Virus record (IMG/VR): IMGVR_UViG_3300042691_018389
Coordinates: 1-36,767 of that record
Reading direction: 5' to 3' (one strand)
DNA from: a virus
Length of the DNA: 36,767 bases
Shown here: one piece after another, positions 1 through 7,037 of the stretch
Position numbering within the stretch: the stretch's first letter is position 1
How the letters are laid out: each line of letters opens with the position of its first letter
Position numbers and translations under genes: made by a program
The notes under the pieces: model-generated
What the model was told of the DNA's origin: nothing
Seen by the model: only the letters and a program-made list of their open reading frames with translations
Database searches by the model: none

Positions 1-2
1 CT

Positions 3-239
3 TGGAGAGCTGTTGCTAAGTTACGCAATAGTGCTAGCACTAATCTACTTATTATGGACGAAGTCCTCGATGGTTCGTTGGATAGTAACGGCACTGATGA
101 GTTCTTGAAGATTATTAATAATTTGACTCAAGATACAAATACATTTATTATTAGTCACAAGGTAGATCAACTTGTTGATAAATTTTCAAATGTGCTTAAA
201 TTCGTTAAAGTTAAAAATTTTAGTCAGGTGGCATCATGA
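3..239 (+). CDS. 46: gp46-like recombination endonuclease subunit, C-terminal end (partial)
   Basis: The reading frame is open from the window edge, so only the last 78 residues are present. They contain a Walker B/D-loop segment (LLIMDEVLDGSLD) followed by a switch-histidine segment (FIISHK), the C-terminal half of an SbcC/Rad50-type ABC ATPase. In T4, gp46 pairs with the gp47 nuclease to resect DNA ends for recombination-dependent replication. I call it gp46 from these motifs and from the T4-like replication genes elsewhere in the window. The stop codon overlaps the start of the next gene, so the two are translationally coupled. Confidence 0.85.
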   Translation, partial: WRAVAKLRNSASTNLLIMDEVLDGSLDSNGTDEFLKIINNLTQDTNTFIISHKVDQLVDKFSNVLKFVKVKNFSQVAS

Positions 240-508
240 CAGAAGAAGAAAAATTGAAAATTTATAAAGAAGGTTTCAAGGATGGTTTTGCTGAAGGTTA
301 TAAACATGTAAACACTTATAGTGGACCAATTGGTGCAGCAGATGCTGTACATAATAAACCTATAAAACCAAATGAGCCTCTTATTAATCATTCATTGGAT
401 TATAGTGAATATGAAAGTGAAGTATATAGAAGAAAAGAAACTGGTGCTGTTGGCTCTGATTATTTTAATAAAACATCTGTAAGTAGTAATGGTGCAGCGG
501 GGTATTGA
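236..508 (+). CDS. hypothetical protein, 90 aa
   Basis: Starts at an ATG overlapping the gp46 stop (ATGA). The N-terminus is charged and contains a repeated K/A-E-G-F/Y pattern (KEGFKDGFAEGYKH), suggesting a short amphipathic helix. The rest is polar and low in hydrophobic residues, with no signal peptide or membrane segment. I do not recognise a family. Coupling to gp46 suggests co-expression with recombination functions, but no role can be assigned. Confidence 0.6.
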   Translation: MTEEEKLKIYKEGFKDGFAEGYKHVNTYSGPIGAADAVHNKPIKPNEPLINHSLDYSEYESEVYRRKETGAVGSDYFNKTSVSSNGAAGY

Positions 509-509
509 T

Positions 510-692
510 ATGAGTGACTTTGAAAACAACTACCGTATATGGCATACATATATGTCATATATTAAATCAGCAGTTCGTATTGCTGGATGCGCAACTGTAC
601 TTTGGATGGCACCATTTGCAGAATTGATTAGCTGTTTGGCATTTGCTTTCTTAGTAGCAGAGATTATTGGCATAGTTGAGGAATGGGTATGA
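510..692 (+). CDS. small membrane protein, 60 aa
   Basis: I start at the ATG one base after the upstream stop rather than at 489, which would overlap the previous gene. The product has a polar N-terminus (MSDFENNYRIWH) followed by a long hydrophobic stretch rich in A, I, L and F, so one or two transmembrane helices are likely. Its stop overlaps the ATG of the deformylase gene. Function unknown. Confidence 0.55.
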   Translation: MSDFENNYRIWHTYMSYIKSAVRIAGCATVLWMAPFAELISCLAFAFLVAEIIGIVEEWV

Positions 693-1186
693 GTGAAGAA
701 CATTTAGTAAAATATCCGGATCCAATTCTTACTACACCTTGTGATCCATTTGATTTTGATAATCCTTTAGGTGATCCAAGTGAACTATCTGTTGCTTTAA
801 TTAAATTGATGAATGATTATAAAGCTATTGGATTGGCAGCTAATCAAGTTGGTATACCTTATCGTGTATTTGTCATGAAGGGATATCCAGAAAATTTTGT
901 ATGTTTCAATCCTAAAATTATTAATCATAGTAATGAAACAGAACTTTTAGATGAAGCTTGTCTTTCGTTTCCAGGTGTCAATGTTAAAGTTAAAAGATCA
1001 AAAGAAATTAGAGTTAGATTTCAAACACCTTCAGGTGAAACAGCTACTATGAATTTTTCTGGATTGACAGCAAGAGTATTTCAACACGAACTTGATCATT
1101 TAGACGGTAAGTTATTTTTTAATAGAGCAAATAGATATCATAGAGATAAAGCGCTGAAAGGTTTTCATAATGTCAAAAGAAGTTAA
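689..1186 (+). CDS. def: peptide deformylase
   Basis: Removes the formyl group from the initiator methionine of new proteins. The 165 aa protein carries all three catalytic motifs: GLAANQ (residues 48-53, family G-GLAA-Q), EACLS (89-93, family EGCLS, with C91 as metal ligand) and HELDH (133-137, family HExxH). G-to-A in the second motif is conservative. I choose the ATG at 689 because it overlaps the upstream stop (ATGA) and has GAGGA six bases before it. Peptide deformylases are known auxiliary genes of marine T4-like phages, where they may help host-type protein turnover during infection. Likely active. Confidence 0.93.
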   Translation: MSEEHLVKYPDPILTTPCDPFDFDNPLGDPSELSVALIKLMNDYKAIGLAANQVGIPYRVFVMKGYPENFVCFNPKIINHSNETELLDEACLSFPGVNVKVKRSKEIRVRFQTPSGETATMNFSGLTARVFQHELDHLDGKLFFNRANRYHRDKALKGFHNVKRS

Positions 1187-1442
1187 AAAGGAAGACCTTA
1201 AAGAAGGTTTTAGAGTAGGTGAATATTTTGTTTCATTTCCTCCTGGTGAATTTGTTCATGAAGATAAAGAAGGTAATATGTTTGTAGATGTTGATATTTA
1301 CAAAATAGAAAATGAAAAAGCTTATAAGGTCAATGATCAAATCTCAAATGAAGTAGAACAACTTATCAGCGATGAATTAAATAGAGTTCTATTGACTGCT
1401 ATTAACGAATTTGAAAAGGAAAAAGATAATGTCCAAGATTAA
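1170..1442 (+). CDS. hypothetical acidic protein, 90 aa
   Basis: Overlaps the end of the deformylase gene by 17 bases and runs 14 bases into queE, so it lies in the same transcript. It is rich in E, D and K, with predicted beta structure in the first half (GEYFVSFPPGEFVHED) and a helical C-terminus ending EKEKDNVQD. No signal peptide, membrane segment or recognised domain. Function unknown. Confidence 0.6.
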   Translation: MSKEVKKEDLKEGFRVGEYFVSFPPGEFVHEDKEGNMFVDVDIYKIENEKAYKVNDQISNEVEQLISDELNRVLLTAINEFEKEKDNVQD

Positions 1443-2307
1443 AGTTGCAGAATTATTTTATTCACTTCAAGGTGAAGGACAGTATCTTGGAACACCAAGT
1501 ATATTCCTTCGTACATTTGGATGCAATTTTGAATGTGCTGGTTTTGGTATGCCTCGAGGTCATCTATCTCAAGAACGATTTGCTATCAATCCTGAAGAGC
1601 ATAAAGCATATGAAGATCTTCCTCTAGTTCACACTGGATGTGATTCTTATGCATCATGGGATCCTCGCTTTAAACATCTTTCACCTATGCTTACAGTAGA
1701 AGCTATTGTTGATAAGATGCAAGAACTTCTTCCAGGTGGTAAGTTTGGTCCAGATAAACATTTGATTATTACAGGTGGTGAACCTTTACTTGGATGGCAA
1801 CGTTCATATATTGCTTTGTTAGAAGAGATTGCAAAGCGTGATATGGGCTTAACTAATCTTACATTTGAAACAAATGGTACACAAGAACTTAAAGATGATC
1901 TTGCTGAATACATGAGAGAGAGTGAAGATTTTGAAAGAGTAGAAGTAATGTTTTCTATTTCATCAAAACTACCATCATCTGGTGAGAAATGGGAAGATGC
2001 AATTAGACCTGAAATTGTTCAAGGTTATTTTGATAAGTTAGAGGGTTCAGATCGTCCTTGGGCTAAAGGTTACTTTAAATGGGTTGTTTCTAATGAAGAC
2101 GATTATCATGATGTTGTGCGGGCTGTAGAAGAATATAATAAAGTATTAGATGGATATAATATTCCAGTATACTTGATGCCTGCAGGTGGTACAACAAAAG
2201 TATATGATACAAATGAGAAATGGGTTGCTGATCTTGCTATGAAGAATGGATGGCGCTATACACCTCGTCTTCAAGTTCAACTCTGGAAGAATGCTTGGGG
2301 AACTTGA
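1429..2307 (+). CDS. queE: 7-carboxy-7-deazaguanine synthase (radical SAM), phage type
   Basis: Radical SAM enzyme that contracts 6-carboxytetrahydropterin to 7-carboxy-7-deazaguanine in preQ0 synthesis. The N-terminal substrate motif (SLQGEGQYLGTPSIFLR) is typical of QueE, and GGEPLL is the glycine-rich SAM-binding motif. The cluster cysteines are spread out: C32 and C36 in FGCNFEC, then the likely third ligand C71 in HTGCDSY, giving CX3C-X34-C where ordinary radical SAM enzymes have CX3CX2C. The insertion starting AGFGMPRG resembles what I remember from marine T4-like phage QueE proteins. I start at the ATG at 1429; the longer TTG start at 1411 is less likely. queD and folE follow downstream. 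Confidence 0.88.
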   Translation: MSKIKVAELFYSLQGEGQYLGTPSIFLRTFGCNFECAGFGMPRGHLSQERFAINPEEHKAYEDLPLVHTGCDSYASWDPRFKHLSPMLTVEAIVDKMQELLPGGKFGPDKHLIITGGEPLLGWQRSYIALLEEIAKRDMGLTNLTFETNGTQELKDDLAEYMRESEDFERVEVMFSISSKLPSSGEKWEDAIRPEIVQGYFDKLEGSDRPWAKGYFKWVVSNEDDYHDVVRAVEEYNKVLDGYNIPVYLMPAGGTTKVYDTNEKWVADLAMKNGWRYTPRLQVQLWKNAWGT

Positions 2308-2351
2308 AATATATACTTTTATATTTTTTATCGTACCACAAATATACAAAA

Positions 2352-2371
2352 CCATATTTTCGAAAATATGG
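2352..2371. repeat. perfect 20-bp palindrome between queE and the next gene
   Basis: CCATATTTTCGAAAATATGG is fully self-complementary. As RNA it would form an 8-bp stem with a TCGA loop. It has no run of T after it, so it is a weak terminator candidate; an operator or mRNA-stability hairpin is also possible. It lies in a 119-base gap with no convincing gene, only ORFs of 15-20 codons. Confidence 0.5.
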
Positions 2372-2426
2372 GTAGGTATGATAGAAGTAATCCTAGCTTT
2401 AATATCAAAAATAAGAGAAAATTAAA

Positions 2427-2660
2427 GTGAGAAAAAGTTCAGAAATTATTGATGATGTCATTACGTCTTTAGAGTCTCTTATTGATGCTCTGGATGATGA
2501 GTGGCATCATAACGATGAAGGTGAATGGCGTAAAGCAGATAATATTCGCAAGCTTATTATCCCACCTGCAAAAGAAAAATTTAAAAAACATTTAGATGAA
2601 TATATTGACCGCAGAATAGAAACGTTTTTAACAAAGAGGAATAGCAATGACTGGAGCTAA
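2427..2660 (+). CDS. hypothetical protein, 77 aa
   Basis: GTG start, since no in-frame ATG is available near the N-terminus. The protein is charged and mostly helical in character (IIDDVITSLESLIDALDDEW), with a basic C-terminus. It overlaps queD by 14 bases, which supports it as a real gene in the queE-queD-folE transcript. No recognised domain. Confidence 0.5.
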   Translation: MRKSSEIIDDVITSLESLIDALDDEWHHNDEGEWRKADNIRKLIIPPAKEKFKKHLDEYIDRRIETFLTKRNSNDWS

Positions 2661-3156
2661 TCAACCAATAACATATAAGTATGTAAGTACAAAAGAATAT
2701 CATAATGCGTTTCCTGTTGCCTATCGTCAATGGAAGGCAGATAGTCATTGCAATCTAATCCATGGATATGCTTTTTCCATGAAATTTTATTTTGGAACAA
2801 ATGATCTTGATGTTCGTAATTGGGCAGCTGATTATGGTGGATTGAAAGAATTAAAGAGGGTTCTTGAAGATCAATTTGATCATACATTACTCGTAGCTCA
2901 AGATGATCCAGAAATGGAAACATACAAGCTTCTTGAATCAAAGAACTTAGCTAAGCTTACTATTCTTCCAAAATTAGGTTGCGAAAGTTTAGCGGATATG
3001 TTATATAAGTATGTTAATGGTGTTTACATACCAGACATGTGGGGACCAGGTGAAGCCGAACGTCTATGGTGTTTCAGGGTTGAAGTTCGCGAAACATTAG
3101 CAAACATGGCTTATCGTGAAGGTCATAGAGAATGGAATGAGGATTTGTTTGTATGA
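2647..3156 (+). CDS. queD: 6-carboxytetrahydropterin synthase-like (QueD)
   Basis: QueD turns dihydroneopterin triphosphate into 6-carboxytetrahydropterin, the second step to preQ0. The 169 aa protein has the catalytic C35 in CNLIHGY, the DHTLL motif and a late E-V-R-E-T motif, in the usual order. Two of the three zinc-binding histidines of the family appear replaced: the HGH motif reads HGY (Y41), and the N-terminal AAH position reads VAY (Y26). H39 remains. GAGGA lies upstream of the ATG, and the stop overlaps the folE start. The family is clear, but whether zinc binding is normal is open. Confidence 0.85.
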   Translation: MTGANQPITYKYVSTKEYHNAFPVAYRQWKADSHCNLIHGYAFSMKFYFGTNDLDVRNWAADYGGLKELKRVLEDQFDHTLLVAQDDPEMETYKLLESKNLAKLTILPKLGCESLADMLYKYVNGVYIPDMWGPGEAERLWCFRVEVRETLANMAYREGHREWNEDLFV

Positions 3157-3902
3157 GTAAGGTGAAAGATAGTATTACACAACCAACACAAATTGAAACA
3201 GCTGTTAGTTATCAGCCTGTCTCAATGAAAATCAAAAGAAAGATAAAAGATGCGAATGCTCGTTTTCATGCCAATGATAACATTAGCAAATTTATGGATG
3301 ATGGGGATCGTGAGTTACTCATTGACGAGGTAGCTGAAAAGTTTGATGGTGTGCTTCGTTCATTGATCATTGACGTTGAGACTGATCCTAATTCAAAGGG
3401 GACGGCTAAACGTTTAGCTAAAATGTATATTAATGAATTGATGTATGGTCGATACCATGATGAACCAGAAGTAACTTCTTTTCCAAATGATGGTTCACAT
3501 GGAACTAAACCATATGCAGGTATGCTAGTTGTTCGTGCTGAACTTAAATCAATGTGTTCTCACCACCATCAACCTGTTACCGGTACAGCTTATATCGGTG
3601 TTATACCTTCAACACATGTTATTGGTCTTAGCAAATATATTCGTATTACTCAACATTGTGCTCGTCGCGGAACTCTACAAGAAGAACTATGCAATGATAT
3701 TGCAACCTCAATCATGAAAGCTACTAAGTCAGAAAACGTAGCAGTTTATATTGAAGCAAAGCATGGCTGTTGTGAAAATCGTGGTGTTATGGCTTCTAAT
3801 TCTACGACACAAACAACAGTTGTTCATGGCTTATTTTATACACAATCTGCACGTGAAGAGTTCTTTAATAATATAAAGATGCAGAAATTTCAATGTAACT
3901 AA
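3153..3902 (+). CDS. folE: GTP cyclohydrolase I
   Basis: Makes dihydroneopterin triphosphate from GTP, feeding QueD. At 249 aa it is close to the usual size. Zinc and active-site motifs are present: CSHHHQP (Cys and His ligands), IGLSKYIRI, RGTLQEEL and CCENRGV (second Cys ligand, followed by the RGV loop). The start overlaps the queD stop as ATGA. With queE, queD and the distant queC, it completes a phage-encoded preQ0 route. The N-terminal 35 residues are a polar extension. Confidence 0.93.
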   Translation: MSKVKDSITQPTQIETAVSYQPVSMKIKRKIKDANARFHANDNISKFMDDGDRELLIDEVAEKFDGVLRSLIIDVETDPNSKGTAKRLAKMYINELMYGRYHDEPEVTSFPNDGSHGTKPYAGMLVVRAELKSMCSHHHQPVTGTAYIGVIPSTHVIGLSKYIRITQHCARRGTLQEELCNDIATSIMKATKSENVAVYIEAKHGCCENRGVMASNSTTQTTVVHGLFYTQSAREEFFNNIKMQKFQCN

Positions 3903-3914
3903 TTGAAATCATTG
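3903..3914 (+). repeat. copy of the TTGAAATCATT motif
   Basis: TTGAAATCATTG directly follows folE, just upstream of a sigma70-like promoter. The 11-mer TTGAAATCATT recurs three times at 13647-13716 and once inverted at 35021-35031, always outside genes and near early-type promoters. Confidence 0.6.
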
Positions 3915-3928
3915 CATAAATTTAATGG

Positions 3929-3957
3929 TTGCCATTTTTTTCAAAATATCCTATAAT
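3929..3957 (+). promoter_or_regulatory. sigma70-like promoter
   Basis: TTGCCA, 17-base spacer, TATAAT. The spacer contains TTTCAAAATATCC, which recurs in the promoters at 5475 and 35696. It would drive the genes starting at 3983. Part of a family of similar promoters in this window, probably early and read by the host polymerase. Confidence 0.75.
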
Positions 3958-3982
3958 AAAAGAATAGGAAATGGAGAGGAAA

Positions 3983-4198
3983 ATGGCATTAAATTTAGAT
4001 CAGTATGTAAAAGCTGTCTGGGAAGCTAAGGATGTCAATTCTAAACGTTCTGCTATGAAAGATTTAATCAACAACTCACATGCAAAAAGTGAGACCAAGA
4101 AATTAGCTCTCTTTAAGATTGAATCGTTAGGACTTTCTCAATTAGATAAATTTGCTACTAATTATTCTTTCTCTGGCGAAGGTATGAAGGTAAAGTAA
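3983..4198 (+). CDS. hypothetical protein, 71 aa
   Basis: I start at 3983 because GGAGAGG lies four bases upstream; an in-frame ATG at 3971 has poorer spacing. The protein is helical and mildly basic (MALNLDQYVKAVWEAKD at the N-terminus), with no signal peptide or membrane segment. First gene behind the promoter at 3929. Function unknown. Confidence 0.6.
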   Translation: MALNLDQYVKAVWEAKDVNSKRSAMKDLINNSHAKSETKKLALFKIESLGLSQLDKFATNYSFSGEGMKVK

Positions 4199-4199
4199 A

Positions 4200-4643
4200 A
4201 TGGTTATTGCGAATGATATGAGACCGTATAAAAATTATCTTGCCAAATTGAAACGCAAAGTTGCAGTGTCAGGGTTACCTAGAACTGTTTACAAGGTTGG
4301 TATTACTGCTTCTTCAGATGCAATGAAGCGTTTAATGTATACAGGACCAGATGAGGCTAACCCCATTAGTGAAACATTTGAAGATATTAAGATTATGCAT
4401 TCAGTCTGGTCAGCTAATCTTGAGGAAGCAGAAAAACTAGAAAAATTAATTATGGATACTATAGCCAAGGGTGGTAGATTTCATAATTGGTTTGAACCTA
4501 AACAACTTTCTGGTATCACCGAAATGCGTATTTGGAATTACGAAGAATTTTTATTATGTATTGATCTAATGAATAAGCACGGTAAAACTTTTGAAGAAGC
4601 AAATCGTCTTGCTAACATGGGTAATCTCTTGGAGACTTTTTAA
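4200..4643 (+). CDS. GIY-YIG superfamily protein (T5orf172/MUG113-like)
   Basis: The N-terminal half contains VYKVGITASSDAMKRL, which fits the VYKxGxT...R opening of the T5orf172/MUG113 branch of GIY-YIG nucleases, followed by a helix with EEAEKLEKLIMDT where the catalytic Glu would lie. At 147 aa there is little room for a separate DNA-binding domain. It could be a small nuclease or a homing-type remnant. One base separates it from the gene before, and it overlaps the next by one base. Confidence 0.55.
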   Translation: MVIANDMRPYKNYLAKLKRKVAVSGLPRTVYKVGITASSDAMKRLMYTGPDEANPISETFEDIKIMHSVWSANLEEAEKLEKLIMDTIAKGGRFHNWFEPKQLSGITEMRIWNYEEFLLCIDLMNKHGKTFEEANRLANMGNLLETF

Positions 4644-5068
4644 TGTTAGATAGTGTTCTAATTAATGGTCTTGTCTTCAAGAAAGCTTTTTCTTTTAATA
4701 AAGAATTTTTTCATTTAATCAACGAAGAGTTATTTAATTCCGTTGGTGGTGTATATGCTGTGTATGTGAATAATGAATTGGTTTACATCGGATCTTATAG
4801 CAATACACTTCAACAACGCTGGATTAATAAAAGACTAGATAAGTTTGTTCATTTTAAAGCTGATATTCTTAAAGAAATGGTTGACAGCAATTTGGTGTTT
4901 GTTTATGCTTTGACAAGAGATTCAATTAGTGAACAACTATTTGATAGTGAATATATCAACCATGAATCAGTAGAATCAAGATTAGTTGAGGTTTATAATC
5001 CACCGCTCAATATTGTAAAGAAGAATGACAAGAATAAATCTAGTAAATCCGGATCTTCTGACAAGTAG
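4643..5068 (+). CDS. GIY-YIG family nuclease-like protein
   Basis: The core motif is visible: GVYAVYVNNELVYIG (GIY-like GVY, then YIG ten residues on), followed by a helix with QQRWINKR that could supply the catalytic Arg, and later VESRLVEVYNPPLN, which fits the Glu/Asn end of the fold. 141 aa with a basic, Ser/Lys-rich tail. It overlaps denV by 44 bases. The role could be homing next to denV, or repair; I cannot tell which. Confidence 0.65.
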   Translation: MLDSVLINGLVFKKAFSFNKEFFHLINEELFNSVGGVYAVYVNNELVYIGSYSNTLQQRWINKRLDKFVHFKADILKEMVDSNLVFVYALTRDSISEQLFDSEYINHESVESRLVEVYNPPLNIVKKNDKNKSSKSGSSDK

Positions 5069-5483
5069 ACATCTTGTTGCTGAATATAAAGAGCTAACGC
5101 AAATTATATTTCCAATGCAAAGAACTGCCAATAAGGGATCCTTGCATACTGTAAAGATACCTGAAAAGTTTAGTCTTGATGGTGGTCATGTAAAGTTCTT
5201 TTATGATAAAGGTTATTATCTTGAAAAAAGATTTAGAGACCTTTATGACAATATGAACAGTAGAGGGATCAAAACAGATCCTGAAAATTTCAAAAAAAGA
5301 TTAGAAAAGATACAGACAGCTTTTCCTGGAATATGGTATAATGACTATATTCCTAACGATGAGGCTTATAAGACTGTCATAAAACGCATAAAAGAGCGTA
5401 TATTACAAAAGCCTAATCTATACCCTGACAAAAACCACTTCCTAACCTATTGTAATTGTTCAATTTATTACGAGTGGCATTAA
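5025..5483 (+). CDS. denV: endonuclease V, pyrimidine-dimer glycosylase/AP lyase
   Basis: T4 DenV removes UV-induced cyclobutane pyrimidine dimers and cuts the abasic site. The N-terminus begins MTRINL, identical to T4, with the nucleophile T2. HLVAEYKEL carries the positions of H16, E20 and catalytic E23 (R22 of T4 is K here). GGHVKFFYDKGYYLEKR matches the T4 GHVTFFYDK region. At 152 aa it is slightly longer than T4 DenV (138 aa). The start lies inside the 3-prime end of the upstream GIY-YIG gene. Function is near certain and fits a phage exposed to surface-water UV. Confidence 0.93.
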   Translation: MTRINLVNPDLLTSRHLVAEYKELTQIIFPMQRTANKGSLHTVKIPEKFSLDGGHVKFFYDKGYYLEKRFRDLYDNMNSRGIKTDPENFKKRLEKIQTAFPGIWYNDYIPNDEAYKTVIKRIKERILQKPNLYPDKNHFLTYCNCSIYYEWH

Positions 5484-5503
5484 TTTCAAAATATTGTTAT
5501 AAT
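5475..5503 (+). promoter_or_regulatory. sigma70-like promoter overlapped by an inverted repeat
   Basis: TGGCAT, 17-base spacer with TTTCAAAATATTGT, TATAAT. The spacer sequence matches others of the family. The minus-10 box lies inside the left arm of the inverted repeat at 5493-5518, so binding there could block transcription. Confidence 0.65.
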
Positions 5504-5518
5504 AAATATTATAACAAT
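5493..5518. repeat. inverted repeat over the minus-10 box, candidate operator
   Basis: ATTGTTATAAT and ATTATAACAAT form perfect 11-base arms around a 4-base centre (AAAT). It spans the minus-10 region and the expected transcription start of the promoter at 5475, immediately before the SD of the next gene. It could be a repressor site or a 5-prime mRNA hairpin. Confidence 0.55.
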
Positions 5519-5528
5519 GGAGATAAGT

Positions 5529-5888
5529 ATGCTTACTTTTGAACAACATCTTATGGAAGATGCTCGTAAAGTTAAGGGAATGGACATCAAGAAGGTTGTT
5601 GATGATCCTGAATGGCAGGGCATTCGTAAGTCTCTAATCGGCAATTGGATTCACAATCATAAAAAGAATGTCTCAACTCTTCGTTCTTATTTCAATAAGA
5701 ATAAGAAGAGTCCTTTGGCTGTTCGTCGTGTTCTTAATGTATTGACAGGATCAGTTCATAGAACGGGTAAGACATCAGGTCAAAAAGAGACAGATGAGCT
5801 TCGCAAGGATGTTCGCATTCATTGGCGTAATATGCTTGGTGAACCTTACGATAAAGAAGATTATCGTTATAAGACAGGAGCTATCTAA
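5529..5888 (+). CDS. hypothetical basic protein, 119 aa
   Basis: Start at 5529, with GGAG about six bases upstream. N-terminal MLTFEQHLMEDA, then a basic, tryptophan-containing body (GNWIHNHKKNVSTLR). First of three genes with one-base stop/start overlaps (5529-6978), so a single operon behind the promoter at 5475. The basic charge would suit nucleic-acid binding or a head-internal protein, but nothing proves either. Not recognised. Confidence 0.6.
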   Translation: MLTFEQHLMEDARKVKGMDIKKVVDDPEWQGIRKSLIGNWIHNHKKNVSTLRSYFNKNKKSPLAVRRVLNVLTGSVHRTGKTSGQKETDELRKDVRIHWRNMLGEPYDKEDYRYKTGAI

Positions 5889-6304
5889 TGGCTGTTAATA
5901 AGTTTAACATTCACTGGCAGATGACTAGAGTGCAGGCTAAGAAAATGAAAGAGCCTGATGAGAAGATCTCTCATGTTCTTGGTTTTCTTAAAAAGAATCC
6001 AACTAAAGAGAATCATGGTCGTGTTCTTAATTGGATGAGAATGACTGGTCTTGGATATAAAGGTCCTGTTCGTGATATGTTCAATAAGCATGCTGATCAT
6101 CTTGCTGATACTAAAGAAAAGTATACTGAGAAGGAAAAAGAAGGTTCTGGTGGACTTGAAGGAGTATCAACAAAGGATCTCGAAGCGGTTCATAAGGATC
6201 TCAAGAATCGTAAGTATGGCTTTCAATTTAAATCTACACCAAAGGCTCATACTGAATATGTAAAGAAGCTTGGATCTGAATTAGAAGGTAGAAAGAATAA
6301 GTAA
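5888..6304 (+). CDS. hypothetical basic protein, 138 aa
   Basis: Start overlaps the upstream stop by one base (TAATG) and the stop overlaps the next start in the same way. Very rich in lysine, with no hydrophobic segment. It contains HVLGFLKKNPTKENHGRV and a Lys/Glu-rich middle section that may be disordered. Not recognised; its operon partners suggest a shared role. Confidence 0.6.
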   Translation: MAVNKFNIHWQMTRVQAKKMKEPDEKISHVLGFLKKNPTKENHGRVLNWMRMTGLGYKGPVRDMFNKHADHLADTKEKYTEKEKEGSGGLEGVSTKDLEAVHKDLKNRKYGFQFKSTPKAHTEYVKKLGSELEGRKNK

Positions 6305-6978
6305 TGGTTTACGTTCCTCTTGTAAGCTCTGGTGGTCAGGTTCTTAAAGATATTAAACTTAAGGCCCCGGCTGGATCTTTTGTTTATGACGGTAATGATA
6401 AAATTGAACATGATAAGCCTACCTCTTATACAGTTACTGGTAATAAAAGAATAGGAATCAATAGGTATAAAATCAATCTGAAAAGACATTCGGACGGTAA
6501 AGAATTTCATACATATAATTATAATATCCGTAAGAAATGGGATATTGTTGGTGATTGGCATTCACCTGAAAAGATTGCTAAGATGTTTGGCAGAAGTAAG
6601 GTAGATCCGGATGCTAATAAACCTAGATCAGAAAGAGCATCTTTTTGGAATATGAAATCCAAACCAGGTACTCATAACTATGCACAAAAACAAAGACTTG
6701 GTTCATTAAAAAATGCAGTTGAGAAAAATAAAATGAAATCATTTAAAGAACATTTAGAAGAACAAATTTTGAATGAAGGTCCTAAGGACGCAGCCGGTAA
6801 AGATATCTTTGTAAAGAAGATTGCAAAGTCAGCTGGTGTAGATTATAAAGCAGCTGGTGCAATTGCCGCTGCAGCTGGTCGTAAACGTCTTGGCAATGCT
6901 GAATTTCAAAAGCGAGTAGAGGCTGGTCAGAAAGCTGCAGCTAAAGCTCGCGCAAAAGGTGAAAAATATAAGGGTTGA
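6304..6978 (+). CDS. hypothetical basic protein, 224 aa
   Basis: Third gene of the 5529-6978 operon. The N-terminal half looks beta-rich. The C-terminal half holds MKSFKEHLEEQILNE (from about 6732), similar in style to the N-terminus of the 5529 gene, followed by an Ala/Lys-rich helical tail ending RAKGEKYKG. An internal start at 6732 is conceivable but lacks a good SD. Function unknown. Confidence 0.6.
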   Translation: MVYVPLVSSGGQVLKDIKLKAPAGSFVYDGNDKIEHDKPTSYTVTGNKRIGINRYKINLKRHSDGKEFHTYNYNIRKKWDIVGDWHSPEKIAKMFGRSKVDPDANKPRSERASFWNMKSKPGTHNYAQKQRLGSLKNAVEKNKMKSFKEHLEEQILNEGPKDAAGKDIFVKKIAKSAGVDYKAAGAIAAAAGRKRLGNAEFQKRVEAGQKAAAKARAKGEKYKG

Positions 6979-7003
6979 TTTAATTAACCTTTTACTCTAT
7001 ATT
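6975..7003 (+). promoter_or_regulatory. sigma70-like promoter of the dpdA-queC operon
   Basis: TTGATT, 17-base spacer, TATATT. The minus-35 box overlaps the stop of the upstream gene. It would drive the operon starting at 7038. The same TTGATT-N17-TATATT arrangement occurs at 13730 and 36393. Confidence 0.65.
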
Positions 7004-7037
7004 TGATTATTGTATCTTTGTTATGGAATATATGTGA

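Noticed and set aside
1445-1627. 60-aa ORF inside queE
   Set aside because: Fully inside a strongly supported gene in another frame, with no SD.
6732-6978. Separate gene starting at MKSFKEHLEEQ
   Set aside because: The upstream sequence lacks an SD and the longer frame from 6304 is open and coupled to its neighbour.
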